Assembly: GCF_000067165.1 (NCBI RefSeq)
Contig: NC_010162.1
Coordinates: 8,191,001-8,255,000 of the forward strand
DNA from: Sorangium cellulosum So ce56
GTDB taxonomy: Bacteria > Myxococcota_A > Polyangia > Polyangiales > Polyangiaceae
DNA: 64,000 nucleotides
Direction: 5' to 3'
The notes below the pieces were generated by a model. That model saw only the letters and a list, made by a program, of their open reading frames with translations. It was not told the DNA's origin and made no database searches. The position numbers and the translations under genes are program-made. Positions 15,493-25,293 of the stretch are shown piece after piece (position 1 is the first letter of the stretch; each line of letters starts with the position of its first letter).

Positions 15493-17568
15493 TCAGGAGA
15501 GCAGGCGCATCACAAGGAACATCGCCAGCGCCGTCAGGAGCATCCCGGCGACGAAGCCGATGATGAGCCCCCGCTTGCCGGCGAGCCAGCTCGGCTCCCG
15601 CGCCTGCGGAGGCGCCGGCGCAGGCGCGGGCGGCGGCTGGGGCACGACGACGTGATCGGGCATCGTCGCGCGGCGCTCCAGCGCCGTGCGCTGCTCCGCG
15701 ATGGTCGCGGCGAGCTCGAACGGCACCGACGCCGCCGGGGCCGCCGGCGAGGCGCTGTCGGCCGCGGCCGGCGCTCTCCGCACGACCGCCGCGGAGTCCC
15801 CGACGGTCTCCGCGCTCGCCGCGCCGAACCCGATCGCCCCGAACCCCTGCGGGCTCGCCGCCTGGAGCTCGCCGGGCGTGACCGTGGGCATCTGGCTCTC
15901 GGCCGGCGGGTGGGACGAGACCAGCCGGAGCGTGTTGGTGGCGCGCGGCGATCTCCTGTCCCACACCCCCGCCGCCGCCCCGTCGAGCGGGCTCTGCGGC
16001 GTCGCCGGGACCGGCGCGGAATCGACGCGCACCAGGCCGACCTCGGCCCGCTTCTCGGGCGTGCCCAGCCCGAAGTCCTCGGCGGAGCGGAGCGTCGCCT
16101 TCACCTCGCGGCCAGGAGGGGTGATGTCGAGCTCGTCGCCCTCGTCGTAGGCCGCCGTGTGGACTCGCACCCTCGCCGGACCGAGGAGCTCGTCGCGGCG
16201 GACCATGGTGAGCGTGCTGTCGTCGTCCCCGCTCGCGTCGTCGTACGCGCCCGGCTCGGCCAGGCCGTTCCCCGAGAGCAGCGCCTCGCTGGGGCCGTGG
16301 GACCAGGACGGGAGCTGCAGCGAGATCTCCGGCACCGACTCCCCGGCCCAGCGCTGCGGCTCGGCGCCCGCCCCCGGCGCGACCGCCTGCGGATCGAGCG
16401 TCTGAGGGAGCTCCGAGGGGGGCGGCGCGTGGTGAAGCACCACCGGGGGCGGATGCGCGACCTCGGCGTTAGCTCCCCCGGAGACGAGCGTCCGGGCCGA
16501 CTCGATCGAGAGCTCCGCCCTGGGCGCCTGGCCGGAGATCGGCCCCGACGTCGAGCTCGGCAGCGACGTCAGCGGCGGGAGCGACATCGGCCCCCGCTGC
16601 AGCGACGCGTCCCGCGAGAACAGCGAGCTCGGCTGCCGGCGCGAGATCGGCCCGAGCCCCACGGCCGTGTCGGGCAGCTCGGCCAGCAGGCAGTGCAGCG
16701 TGTACCCGAGCTCGCGCGCCGTCTGGTACCTGTCCGCCGGATCCTTGGCGAGCGCCTTCACGATCAGCGCCTCGAGGCGCGGGTGGATCCCGGGCGCGCA
16801 GCTGCTCGGCGCCGGCACCGGCGCATGGATGTGGAGCGTCGCCGTGTGGAGCGGCGTCTCGCCCTCGAACGGCAGCCGCCCCGTGACGAGCTGGAACAAG
16901 AGGACCCCGCAGGTGTACAGGTCGGCCCGCTGATCCACCGGCAGCAGCCCGCACTGCTCCGGAGCCATGTAGGCCGGCGTGCCGACGAACGTGCCCGCGC
17001 GCGTCACGACGGACAGCGGGTCGGCGAGGAGCTCGGCCTCTTCGCCGGACGAGCCGGTGTCGAGGATCTTGGCGATCCCGAAATCGAGCACCTTCACCCG
17101 CTCGCCGTGAGGGTGCATGGGATCGGGGACCACCATGACGTTCTCGGGCTTCAGATCGCGGTGCACGACGCCCATCTCGTGGGCGACCGCGAGCGCCTCG
17201 CACACCTCCGAGAGGATGCGGACCGCCCGCGCCTGGCCGATCGCGCCGTGGCGCTCGAGGAGGACGTAGAGGTCGTCCCCCGAGAGCAGCTCCATCACGA
17301 TGTAGCTGAGGGCGCCCTCGACCCCGTACTCGAAGATCTTGACGGAGTTCGGGTGCTTCACCCGCGCCGCGGCCTTCGCCTCGCGCTGGAAGCGCCGGAT
17401 GAACGCGCGGTCCCCGGTGAACTCCGGGTTCATGATCTTGATCGCCACCCGGCGGGGCTCGGCGTCGCGCTCGGCGATGAAGACGCTGGCCATGCCGCCC
17501 TCGCCGAGGAAGCGGGTGATCGTGAACCGCCCGGCCACCTTGCGGCCGAGGAGCGCCTCATGCCTCAT
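15493..17568 (-). CDS. Transmembrane Ser/Thr protein kinase with C-terminal anchor
   Basis: 691 aa from the ATG at 17568; the frame is open upstream, but only this start directly precedes the kinase domain. The Hanks kinase domain (about 10-290) is complete: GEGGMASV, VAIK lysine, HRDLKPEN, DFGIAK and GTPAYMAPEQ, so activity is expected. A roughly 350-residue Pro/Ser/Ala-rich linker with low sequence complexity follows. A single hydrophobic segment (GLIIGFVAGMLLTALAMFLV) at the extreme C-terminus makes it tail-anchored, with the kinase in the cytoplasm and almost nothing outside. There are no PASTA or other sensor domains. This design is common among myxobacterial kinases. Confidence 0.93.
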   Translation of the reverse strand: MRHEALLGRKVAGRFTITRFLGEGGMASVFIAERDAEPRRVAIKIMNPEFTGDRAFIRRFQREAKAAARVKHPNSVKIFEYGVEGALSYIVMELLSGDDLYVLLERHGAIGQARAVRILSEVCEALAVAHEMGVVHRDLKPENVMVVPDPMHPHGERVKVLDFGIAKILDTGSSGEEAELLADPLSVVTRAGTFVGTPAYMAPEQCGLLPVDQRADLYTCGVLLFQLVTGRLPFEGETPLHTATLHIHAPVPAPSSCAPGIHPRLEALIVKALAKDPADRYQTARELGYTLHCLLAELPDTAVGLGPISRRQPSSLFSRDASLQRGPMSLPPLTSLPSSTSGPISGQAPRAELSIESARTLVSGGANAEVAHPPPVVLHHAPPPSELPQTLDPQAVAPGAGAEPQRWAGESVPEISLQLPSWSHGPSEALLSGNGLAEPGAYDDASGDDDSTLTMVRRDELLGPARVRVHTAAYDEGDELDITPPGREVKATLRSAEDFGLGTPEKRAEVGLVRVDSAPVPATPQSPLDGAAAGVWDRRSPRATNTLRLVSSHPPAESQMPTVTPGELQAASPQGFGAIGFGAASAETVGDSAAVVRRAPAAADSASPAAPAASVPFELAATIAEQRTALERRATMPDHVVVPQPPPAPAPAPPQAREPSWLAGKRGLIIGFVAGMLLTALAMFLVMRLLS

Positions 17569-18078
17569 GCGCCCGGCACCTGCCGGCGTCTGCCCCGCTC
17601 GCCCGCTTCCGGGCGGCCGCGCCGCATGCCCGCCCCAGGGCGGCCGTGCCCCTCGCGCAGGAGAGCGCTGCGCCCATGGCTGTCCGCGCGCCCGCGCGAC
17701 CCGCGCGTCCGATGCGAGGGAGAGTGCACGCGGCGACCATACCAAAGAACTCGACAGCCGACGACTTGTCGGCCCCCGGCGGCGCGCGGGCGCGCGCCCA
17801 CGCGCCCGCGCCGTCGACCGTCCCGAGCACCGCTCCGACCGCCGTCACCCCGGAGACGGGCGCCGGTCGCAAGCTCGTCCGGCAACAGTTAACTCTTTAA
17901 CGCCACCCCCGATGCGCATGTGCGACAGGTGCTTAACTTATCGAAAGAGCTCGCGTTCGAGCGTCGGCGAGCGTTGGCAACGTTCTTGCCTTGGGGGACT
18001 GCCTCGCGCTGCGCCCTGTGCGCCGTGAAGGGTGAGCTTGTGCGTCGATCTCGACAGGCAGCTTCCGGAGGATCGTTG
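17569..18078. other. Long divergent leader with an AT-rich island and inverted repeats
   Basis: 510 bp between the Ser/Thr kinase and the metalloprotease lipoprotein. From about 17885 the base composition shifts to AT-richer. GTTAA-CTCT-TTAAC is an inverted repeat at 17888-17901; TTAACTTATC follows at about 17935-17944; and GGCAA-CGTTC-TTGCC is an inverted repeat at 17976-17990, overlapping CGTTG-G-CAACG (17972-17982). Together these look like a promoter with operator sites or a structured leader for the gene at 18079. I find no coding gene here. Confidence 0.5.
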
Positions 18079-21000
18079 ATGAATCGAATTTTTAGGCGTG
18101 CGGTGCTCCTCGGCACCGTCGCGCTGACCGTCGTGGGGGCGGGCTGCGCCGAGGAGCGGCCGTCCATCAGAAGGGTGCAGAGCGATGCGCTCGCCAAGTC
18201 CTTCTTCGCTGGAAAGGACCTGAAGGACATCGTCGATGACCCCGAGTTCTACATGCGGGGTACGGTCGTCGACGTCGGGTACGGCGCCGCCCAAGATGGC
18301 CTCTTCACGTCGACCTACGCCCAGCCCGTCTCCCGGATCAAGTGGGAGATCACCGAGCGTCAGCTCAACGCCCGGCTCGCCTACGAGCGCATCGAGGGGA
18401 CCGACGGCAAGGGCAACACCTACAACGGGCTCGCCAAGAAGACGACGAACGACGGCCAGATCGTCGCGAGCTACGCGATCGAGTCGCATTTCGACATCGT
18501 CCGCGACTACAACCCGTCGACCGGCGAGGAGTCCAACGTCATCGTCGAGAACACGAGCGACCGGCTCTGGTACGAGCGCGAGTACTTCCGCGTCGACTGG
18601 TCCCGCAACCTCGCCACCGACGCCTACAACTTCGACACCCTGTCGCAGCTCGGCATCTACGGAGGTGTCGAGTACGAGCCGCTCGCCTATTACGTCAGCG
18701 ATCCCGCGTCCGCCGACGCCCCGCGGTTCGACGTGGAGGACGGCTACTTCGACGTCACGACGAAGGCGTTCGCCACGCCCGTCCTGCTCGACCTCTCGAG
18801 CCTCGGCTGGGGCATCGACAAGTTCCCGGCCTGCATGCTCCCGGGCGATTTCGCCGGCGGCACCGACCCGTACGGCAACTGCAACCCGGTCGAGATCACG
18901 ATCCGACAGTCGTTCAAGAAGGTGGTCGACAACGACTACGAGCCGGTCGACTTCGACGGCGTGAGGTTCCAGGCGTTCGGCATCTTCACCGCCGATTCCC
19001 GCTACGGCTACGAGCGCAATTACGGCATCGTGGACAACCAGTGGCGGCGCTTCGCGTCCCGCTACAACCTCTGGAAGCGCAGCCACTTCTACGACAACCC
19101 CGAGACGATGGAGGGCGCGATCGCCTGCGCGACCCGGGAGACGGCCCCGGGCGGCGACGTGAACGCCGATCCGAACCTCGACAAGGACAATGACGGCACC
19201 GCGGACGCGTGCGCGGCGGCCGGCGCGGGCTCGCAGTGCGACGTGTACAAGCAGAAGTGCACGCTGCCTTACGCGGATCGCGAGGCCGTCGTCATCCCCT
19301 GGTACGTCGGCGGCGACACGTCGGAGGACATCTTCGAGGCGACCCAGTGGGCCGCCGAGGAGTGGGATCTCGCGATGAAGACCGCGATCCAGACCTCGCG
19401 CCTCGTCGAGTGCCGGAAGACGGGCGGCGAGGACTGCGACGCGAAGTTCCCGATGTGGAAGGGCCAGCAGGACGACATCGACGAGGCCGTCGCGCTCACG
19501 CGCAAGCTGAACGCGTGCCGCCGCGAGCAGGGCTGGGACGCGCCGGCGTGTGACGACCAGGCCAGGCAGGCCGTGGAGCAGCTCTCTCAGCGGCGCGGCG
19601 GCGACCAGGCGACGCTCGCGATCGGAGGCGTCGTCACGCAGCCGTCCGTGATCGTGCTCTGCCACAACCCCATCATCGAGGGCGATCACCCCGCCTGCGG
19701 CGACACGAGCGTTCCCCTCGAGGAGCGCGTCGCCCCGCGGCTCGGCGATCTCCGCTACAACAGCGTGCTCATCGTCGACAAGCCGCAGAAGCCGTCGCCC
19801 TGGGGCATCATGGCCGACGCGGACGACCCGCTCACCGGCGAGAAGGTGGCCGCCAGCATCAACATCTGGAGCCACGTCACCGACTCCGCGGCGCAGCAGC
19901 TGGTCGACATCGTCCGCTACATCAACGGCGAGATCCCGACCTCCGAGATCACCGACGGCAAGTACATCCGCGACTGGGCCCAGGCGAGCCGCATCTCCGG
20001 CGGCGGCCAGGGGCCCACGATGACGAAGCGCGAGGTCACGTCGCGGCTCGCGAGCGCCACGAAGCTCGACCCCGAGGCGTACGAGAGCCTCGTCGCGCAG
20101 GGCGTCTCCCCGCAGCTCAAGGCGCTCATCGAGCCGATGAAGGCGAAGGTCGCCGACATCGCGGTGCGGGGCGACATCCCCTCCCCGCAGCAGGCGGTCG
20201 TGGGCGCCCGCATGAAGGCCGCCCGGGGCAGCCTCGCCGAGTCGGAGCTCATGAACCCGGCGATGCTGAAGCGCGCGGGCGTCCCCGCCGGCCTGCCCAT
20301 CGAGGGCCCGCTCGCGGACGCGGCGTCGCCGTTCGCGATGAACAACCCGAAGCTGCACTCGCAGCTCCGGCACATGCACGACAACGCGCTCGCCGAGCGC
20401 GGCGCCTGCATCCTGCACGAGGCCCCCGAGGCCACGGCGATGACGGGCCTCGCGGAGGCGCTCCGCGAGAAGTTCCCCGTCGGCGACGAGGAGACGGCCG
20501 ACGAGAAGCGGGGGCGCTACGAGAAGATGTTCAAGTACATCCAGCGCCGTTACCAGTACGCGGTCATCGCGCACGAGATGGGGCACTCCGTCGGCCTCCG
20601 GCACAACTTCGTGAGCAGCTACGCCTCGCTCTTCTTCCGGCCCCAGTACTGGCAGCTCAGGACGAAGAACGGAAAGGTCAAGGCGGCGTGCGCCGGTGAG
20701 GCGGGCGAGAGCCCGGAGGAGTGCGTCGGCCCCCGCTACTTCGACGCGATCACGGACGAAGAGCAGAAGAACATGATCTGGATGTTCCAGCACTCCACGG
20801 TCATGGACTACCCGGGCGACGTCTCGCAGGACCTGGTCGGCCTGGGCGTCTACGACTTCGCGGCCGCGCGCTTCTTCTACGGCGACACCGTGAGCGTCTA
20901 CGACAACGGCGAGCGCAACTACCTCGCCGGCGGCAGGATCGGCGGCGGGCTCCTCGCCGCCGCGGACAACTTCGGCGGGCTGGCCGGCATCAAGTACGGC

Positions 21001-23061
21001 ATGTTCGCGAAGGGCAACGCCACGAACGCGCCCAGCGTCAACGACTTCCACTACTCCCAGCTGCAATCGCAGTACGAGGTCATCCGCGACTGCTACGACG
21101 TGGAGGCGACCCCGCCCGCGGCGTGGAACGAGCAGCTCGACGGCAAGTGGCACCCGCTCCTCGACGGCGGCATCGTCACGGTCGGCGAGGAGACGAAGCG
21201 CTGCCGCCAGCAGCCGGTCGACTACGTCGGCTGGAAGCAGCTGCGCATGCCGCAGGACAACGAGACCGCGCTCGGCGCCTTCCGCGGCGGTCCGGCGGTC
21301 GACGCCCAGAGCCGCGTCCGCGTGCCGTACGCGTTCGCGACCGACAACTGGGCCGACCTCGGCAACGTCTCGGTCTTCCGTCACGACAACGGCGCCGACC
21401 CGTACGAGCAGCTGATGTTCCTGATCACCACCCAGGAGAACAGGCACATCTTCGACAACTTCCGGCGCAACCTCACGACGTTCAACGTCCGCGCCGCGGC
21501 GGACAGGTCCTACGGCCGCTACAACGAGAAGATGCTCGGCATCGCCGGCGGCATCGGGTTCTTCGGGACGATCTACCAGGATCTCGCGACGAACCAGGGC
21601 CTGTCGTTCGACACGCTGTGGCCGCTCCTCATCGAAGGCGGCCTCCAGGAGAACGTCGTGGCCGCGACGGTGGCCTTCGATCAGTTCACCAGGCTGCTCG
21701 CCCGCCCGGAGGAAGGGCCGCACTACCTGCGCGATCCGCTGTTCAACGACCCGGTCCTCCGCTCGAACCTCGACGGCGACGACTACGGCGCCGGCGAGGA
21801 CTTCGGCTCCTTCGGCGGCACGACCAACAGCCCGGTGCTGGTCCAGATCCCGAACGGCTCGACCGGCTACCTGAAGGACATCGGGTTCGGCGGTCGCCCG
21901 CTCGAGAACAGGAACTCGGAGGACAACGGCGACTTCAACAGCGACTACACGTCCAACGCGGGCAGCTACTACGACAAGATCAACACGGCCATCCTGCTCT
22001 CCGAGTCGGAGGACCGGTTCGTGAGCCAGTCCCGCCGCGACTTCTACGACGCCCGCTTCCGCGCGGTCGGCATGGCCGACGTGCTGCCCGAGGGCTACCG
22101 CCGCGTGCTCGCCAACGCCCTCACCGGCGACCGCTCGCTCCTCGCGCCTCGCCTCGAGGCCGGCGAGGACGGCTTCCCGGTGCTCGACAAGGCGAGCAAG
22201 GATCCCGACCCGCTGGCGAAGGAGTTCCCGGCGCGGCCGATGGGCTGGGTCAGCTGGTGGCCGAACGAGGGGCCGAAGATCTGCTTCCCGACCGACGGGA
22301 AGAACCTCTGCACGAACCACACCGGCGGCGGCTTCGACCCGGCGGTCGTGGACCGGACCATCGCGGTCGATCCGCAGATCGGCTGGGAGGTGCAGAAGTT
22401 CCTGATCGCGTGGACGCTCGCGAACATCCCCGCGAACGGCAAGACGAACTGGCTCGACATGATGCGCGTCTACCGGCTCGGCAGCGACGCGGACCCGGGC
22501 TTCGAGCAGCGCATCGAGTGGCAGGATCCGACGTCCGGGCAGGTCTACTACGCCCGCACGTACGGCATGGAGTGCCTCTTCGGGGCCGGCAAGAACAGGG
22601 CGGCCTGCGAGGACTCCGGCGGCAGGTGGGTGCAGAAGGGCATCGCGGCCCGCGTGCTCGAGTACGCCAACGCCCTCACCGCGAAGGGCTACCAGCTCGA
22701 CACGCGGCACGAGGCGCAGCCGGGCAACCCGGCGGACAGCATCCCCGCGGATCCCGCGTACGTCGCCGGCTACGGCCCCGGCTTCAACAAGTACGGTCGC
22801 GCGATGATCACGTACCACCCGGACGGCGCCGCGATCATCATCCCGGACCCGGCGATCAAGGACGTGCCCGCGGTCGGCCCGCTCAAGGAGGTGCCGGCGT
22901 GCGATCAGAACATCAACGAGAACTGCACCCAGCTCACCATCTACAAGAACCACTACGCGTACGAGCTGAAGGGCTACAAGTCGGTGCCTGACTACCTGCT
23001 CAAGATGATGGCCCAGTTCGGCCTCGCGGACCCGGAGCAGCTGGGCATCTTCCTCGACTGA
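18079..23061 (+). CDS. Very large metzincin-like zinc metalloprotease lipoprotein
   Basis: 1660 aa, with ATG at 18079 and GGAGGA upstream. A lipoprotein signal ends in VGAGC with Cys23, so the protein is envelope-anchored or surface-exposed. The zinc site is HEMGHSVGLRH (His832, Glu833, His836, His842), the extended HExxHxxGxxH of metzincins, and STVMDY near 912 supplies the Met-turn. An N-terminal region of over 800 residues precedes the catalytic site. It includes a calcium-loop-like DPNLDKDNDGTAD stretch near 375 and Cys pairs that could form disulfides. About 700 residues follow the Met-turn. The likely role is protein degradation outside the cytoplasm, in line with predatory or scavenging myxobacteria; the substrate is unknown. 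Confidence 0.88.
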   Translation: MNRIFRRAVLLGTVALTVVGAGCAEERPSIRRVQSDALAKSFFAGKDLKDIVDDPEFYMRGTVVDVGYGAAQDGLFTSTYAQPVSRIKWEITERQLNARLAYERIEGTDGKGNTYNGLAKKTTNDGQIVASYAIESHFDIVRDYNPSTGEESNVIVENTSDRLWYEREYFRVDWSRNLATDAYNFDTLSQLGIYGGVEYEPLAYYVSDPASADAPRFDVEDGYFDVTTKAFATPVLLDLSSLGWGIDKFPACMLPGDFAGGTDPYGNCNPVEITIRQSFKKVVDNDYEPVDFDGVRFQAFGIFTADSRYGYERNYGIVDNQWRRFASRYNLWKRSHFYDNPETMEGAIACATRETAPGGDVNADPNLDKDNDGTADACAAAGAGSQCDVYKQKCTLPYADREAVVIPWYVGGDTSEDIFEATQWAAEEWDLAMKTAIQTSRLVECRKTGGEDCDAKFPMWKGQQDDIDEAVALTRKLNACRREQGWDAPACDDQARQAVEQLSQRRGGDQATLAIGGVVTQPSVIVLCHNPIIEGDHPACGDTSVPLEERVAPRLGDLRYNSVLIVDKPQKPSPWGIMADADDPLTGEKVAASINIWSHVTDSAAQQLVDIVRYINGEIPTSEITDGKYIRDWAQASRISGGGQGPTMTKREVTSRLASATKLDPEAYESLVAQGVSPQLKALIEPMKAKVADIAVRGDIPSPQQAVVGARMKAARGSLAESELMNPAMLKRAGVPAGLPIEGPLADAASPFAMNNPKLHSQLRHMHDNALAERGACILHEAPEATAMTGLAEALREKFPVGDEETADEKRGRYEKMFKYIQRRYQYAVIAHEMGHSVGLRHNFVSSYASLFFRPQYWQLRTKNGKVKAACAGEAGESPEECVGPRYFDAITDEEQKNMIWMFQHSTVMDYPGDVSQDLVGLGVYDFAAARFFYGDTVSVYDNGERNYLAGGRIGGGLLAAADNFGGLAGIKYGMFAKGNATNAPSVNDFHYSQLQSQYEVIRDCYDVEATPPAAWNEQLDGKWHPLLDGGIVTVGEETKRCRQQPVDYVGWKQLRMPQDNETALGAFRGGPAVDAQSRVRVPYAFATDNWADLGNVSVFRHDNGADPYEQLMFLITTQENRHIFDNFRRNLTTFNVRAAADRSYGRYNEKMLGIAGGIGFFGTIYQDLATNQGLSFDTLWPLLIEGGLQENVVAATVAFDQFTRLLARPEEGPHYLRDPLFNDPVLRSNLDGDDYGAGEDFGSFGGTTNSPVLVQIPNGSTGYLKDIGFGGRPLENRNSEDNGDFNSDYTSNAGSYYDKINTAILLSESEDRFVSQSRRDFYDARFRAVGMADVLPEGYRRVLANALTGDRSLLAPRLEAGEDGFPVLDKASKDPDPLAKEFPARPMGWVSWWPNEGPKICFPTDGKNLCTNHTGGGFDPAVVDRTIAVDPQIGWEVQKFLIAWTLANIPANGKTNWLDMMRVYRLGSDADPGFEQRIEWQDPTSGQVYYARTYGMECLFGAGKNRAACEDSGGRWVQKGIAARVLEYANALTAKGYQLDTRHEAQPGNPADSIPADPAYVAGYGPGFNKYGRAMITYHPDGAAIIIPDPAIKDVPAVGPLKEVPACDQNINENCTQLTIYKNHYAYELKGYKSVPDYLLKMMAQFGLADPEQLGIFLD

Positions 23062-23136
23062 TCTCCCCGCGCCGGGGCCCCGCGCTCCCCCTCACAAGCG
23101 TCAACCAAGCTTCACGCCGCGTTCTCCTACATCCGA

Positions 23137-23172
23137 ACGTTCACGTTCACGACCACGTAAACGTTCACGTTG
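23137..23172. repeat. Hexanucleotide ACGTTC repeat, six degenerate units
   Basis: Six consecutive hexamers: ACGTTC, ACGTTC, ACGACC, ACGTAA, ACGTTC, ACGTTG. Read on the minus strand it would encode an alternating Asn-Val string. It lies 75 bp after the metalloprotease stop in a 249-bp spacer that otherwise shows nothing clear. Confidence 0.8.
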
Positions 23173-23310
23173 GTGACGCCCTGCGCGGCGCCCGGCCGTC
23201 CGCGCTCCGCCGGCCCGAGATCGCCTGGCCGGCCCCGGCCTGCTGCCGTTGGAGGTCGCGCGGGCGCCAGGGCGGCACTACGCTCGCCGTGGCGCTGCGC
23301 GCGCCGCGGC

Positions 23311-23901
23311 ATGATCCCTTCCCCCGCCCTCCACGCCATCGCCCCGGCCCACCGCTCGGACGCGCGGGCCTTCGCGGCCTACCTCATCGAGCACGTCGCC
23401 GAGTCCGGCCGGCGCGGAGTGCCCCATTTCGCCATCGCGACGTCGCTCGCCCCCGACGAGGTCGAGCACAGCGCGCGCGACCGCTGGGGCAAGGGGCTCG
23501 ACGAGCCGCTCTGGGGGCGGGCCTGGCTGCTCCGGTCGAGCGAGCCGCGGGCGCGCATCATCGGGCACATCGAGCTCCGCGGCGGCCGCTTCTGGTCCGA
23601 GGGCCACCGCGCCGTCGTCGCGATGGGCATCCTCGGCCCCCACACCGGGCAGGGCCACGGCCGGCGCCTGCTCGAGACCGCGATCGCGTGGGCCCGCGAC
23701 GAGGCGGGCCTCGAGTACCTCGATCTCGGCGTCTTCGCCAACAACGAGCGCGCCAGGCGGCTCTACGCGGGGATGGGGTTCGTCCCGATCGGCACCCGGG
23801 AGGACGCGTTCCGGGTCGACGGCGCCATCCTGGATGACATCCAGATGACCCTCGCGCTCCGCTCTCCCGACCGGCGCGCTGCCGCCGCGTCGGAGCGCTG
23901 A
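23311..23901 (+). CDS. GNAT-family N-acetyltransferase
   Basis: 196 aa. The central fold is GNAT-like: an IIGHIELRGG strand, the acetyl-CoA pyrophosphate loop region GILGPHTGQGHGRRLLETAI (Q/RxxGxG/A type), and the C-terminal ANNERARRLYAGMGFVPIG typical of RimI-like enzymes. It would transfer an acetyl group from acetyl-CoA to an amine or a protein N-terminus; the substrate is unknown. The ATG at 23311 has no clear ribosome binding site. A TACGCT at 23279-23284 could be the -10 of its promoter. It is a single gene between the metalloprotease and the MFS gene. Confidence 0.85.
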   Translation: MIPSPALHAIAPAHRSDARAFAAYLIEHVAESGRRGVPHFAIATSLAPDEVEHSARDRWGKGLDEPLWGRAWLLRSSEPRARIIGHIELRGGRFWSEGHRAVVAMGILGPHTGQGHGRRLLETAIAWARDEAGLEYLDLGVFANNERARRLYAGMGFVPIGTREDAFRVDGAILDDIQMTLALRSPDRRAAAASER

Positions 23902-24084
23902 GCCGCGGCGCGGGCGCCCCCGGGCCCGCCCGCGGCCCGGCCCGTGCCCCGCACGAGCGCTGGACGCGCGCTGGAGGGTACCCGCCGCGGCGCAGATGCG
24001 TCATGAGGACAGCGCCGTCCAGGCGCCGGAGGCCCGGCCATCGCCGGCGGCCGTCACCGCAGTCCATCGCCACCGAAAGCCACC

Positions 24085-25284
24085 ATGCTCCGCTCGCCGC
24101 TCCTGCCGATCTTCCTTACCGTCTTCGTCGACGTCCTCGGCCTCACGCTCGTCCTCCCCCTCCTCCCGTTCTACGCAGAGCACTTCGGCGCCAGCGAGCT
24201 CGTGGTCGGCGTGCTCGCGGCGAGCTACGCGGTCTGTCAGCTCGTCTCCGGGCCGATCCTCGGCCGGATCTCGGACCGGGTGGGCCGCAAACCGACGCTG
24301 CTCGCGAGCCAGACCGGCACGTTCCTCGGGTTCCTGGTGCTCGGCTCGGCGAGCTCGCTCTGGATGCTGTTCCTCGGGAGGATCATCGACGGGCTCACGG
24401 CCGGGAACCTGACGATCGCGCAGGCGTACATCAGCGACGTGACCCGGCCCGAGGAGCGCACCAAGGCGTTCGGCCTGATCGGCATCGCCTTCGGCTCCGG
24501 GTTCCTGCTCGGCCCGGCCATCACGGGGGAGCTCGCGAGCCGCTTCGGCTACGGCGCGCCGGCGTACGGCGCGGCGGCGCTGTCGCTCCTGTCGGTCCTC
24601 CTCACGGCCACGCTGCTCCCGGCGAAGCCGCCCTTGCCGGCGGCCCAGGAAGGGGCGGCCGCCGGGGCCGCCCGGCCGGCGTCGATGCGCCGCGGAGACG
24701 CGTTCCGCCGGTACTTCGACCGGCCGCTCCCGCGCCGCCGGCTGCTCGAGTTCTTCGCCTTCTCCCTCTCCTTCTCGACGCTCATCGGCGGCCTCGCGCT
24801 CTTCCTCGAGCGGCGCTTCGCGTTCGGCGTCAAGGAGACGGGCTACCTCTACGCCTTCTCCGGGCTCATCGGCGGCAGCATCCAGGGCGGCCTGATCGGC
24901 CGGCTGGCGAAGCGGTACGGCGAGGAGCGGCTCGCGCTGCTCGGCTTCGGCGCGATGGTGGTCGGCTACGGCCTGCTCGGCGTCGCGTACACCCTGCCCG
25001 TGCTGCTCACGCTCGTCGGGATCGCGGCGTTCGGCGCGGCGGTGGTGCGGCCGGCCATCACCACGCTCCTCACGAAGAGCGTCGGCCGCGACGAGCAGGG
25101 CGCGGCGCTCGGCGTGAGCCAGTCGCTGGCGAGCATCTCGCAGATCATCGGCCCCATCGGCGCCGGCTGGCTGATCGAGCACCGGGCGCTCGCGGCGTAC
25201 GGCCTGATGGCGGCGAGCTTCGCCGCCGTCGGCGTCCTCCTCGGCCTGCAGAAGATCCCCGTCGGCGAGCCGGTCGAGCTCTGA
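24085..25284 (+). CDS. TetA-like major facilitator superfamily antiporter
   Basis: 399 aa with about 12 hydrophobic segments. TM1 carries FVDVLGLTLVLPLLPFYA, with the membrane Asp typical of TCR/Tet drug:proton antiporters. Motif A is GRISDRVGRKP between TM2 and TM3, and antiporter motif C is GSGFLLGPAITG in TM5. A short Ala-rich cytoplasmic loop (about 180-215) separates the two halves. It would export a drug or metabolite at the inner membrane in exchange for protons. No regulator of the TetR type is adjacent. The gene ends 9 bp from the convergent carboxypeptidase gene. Confidence 0.9.
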   Translation: MLRSPLLPIFLTVFVDVLGLTLVLPLLPFYAEHFGASELVVGVLAASYAVCQLVSGPILGRISDRVGRKPTLLASQTGTFLGFLVLGSASSLWMLFLGRIIDGLTAGNLTIAQAYISDVTRPEERTKAFGLIGIAFGSGFLLGPAITGELASRFGYGAPAYGAAALSLLSVLLTATLLPAKPPLPAAQEGAAAGAARPASMRRGDAFRRYFDRPLPRRRLLEFFAFSLSFSTLIGGLALFLERRFAFGVKETGYLYAFSGLIGGSIQGGLIGRLAKRYGEERLALLGFGAMVVGYGLLGVAYTLPVLLTLVGIAAFGAAVVRPAITTLLTKSVGRDEQGAALGVSQSLASISQIIGPIGAGWLIEHRALAAYGLMAASFAAVGVLLGLQKIPVGEPVEL

Positions 25285-25293
25285 GCGGCTTGC

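Noticed and set aside
14482..17892. Very long plus-strand open frame (about 1100 codons) overlapping rlmL and the Ser/Thr kinase
   Set aside because: Arg/Pro/Ala-rich translation without any domain, antisense or frame-shifted to two clear genes; an artefact of high third-position GC.
17938..22953. About 1670-codon minus-strand open frame antisense to the metalloprotease
   Set aside because: No start context or recognisable protein; the opposite strand encodes a lipoprotein signal, zinc motif and Met-turn.
23289..23837. Alternative plus-strand frame starting at GTG 23289 just after TACGCT
   Set aside because: Its translation is Arg/Pro-rich with no domain, whereas the frame from 23311 gives a clear GNAT fold.
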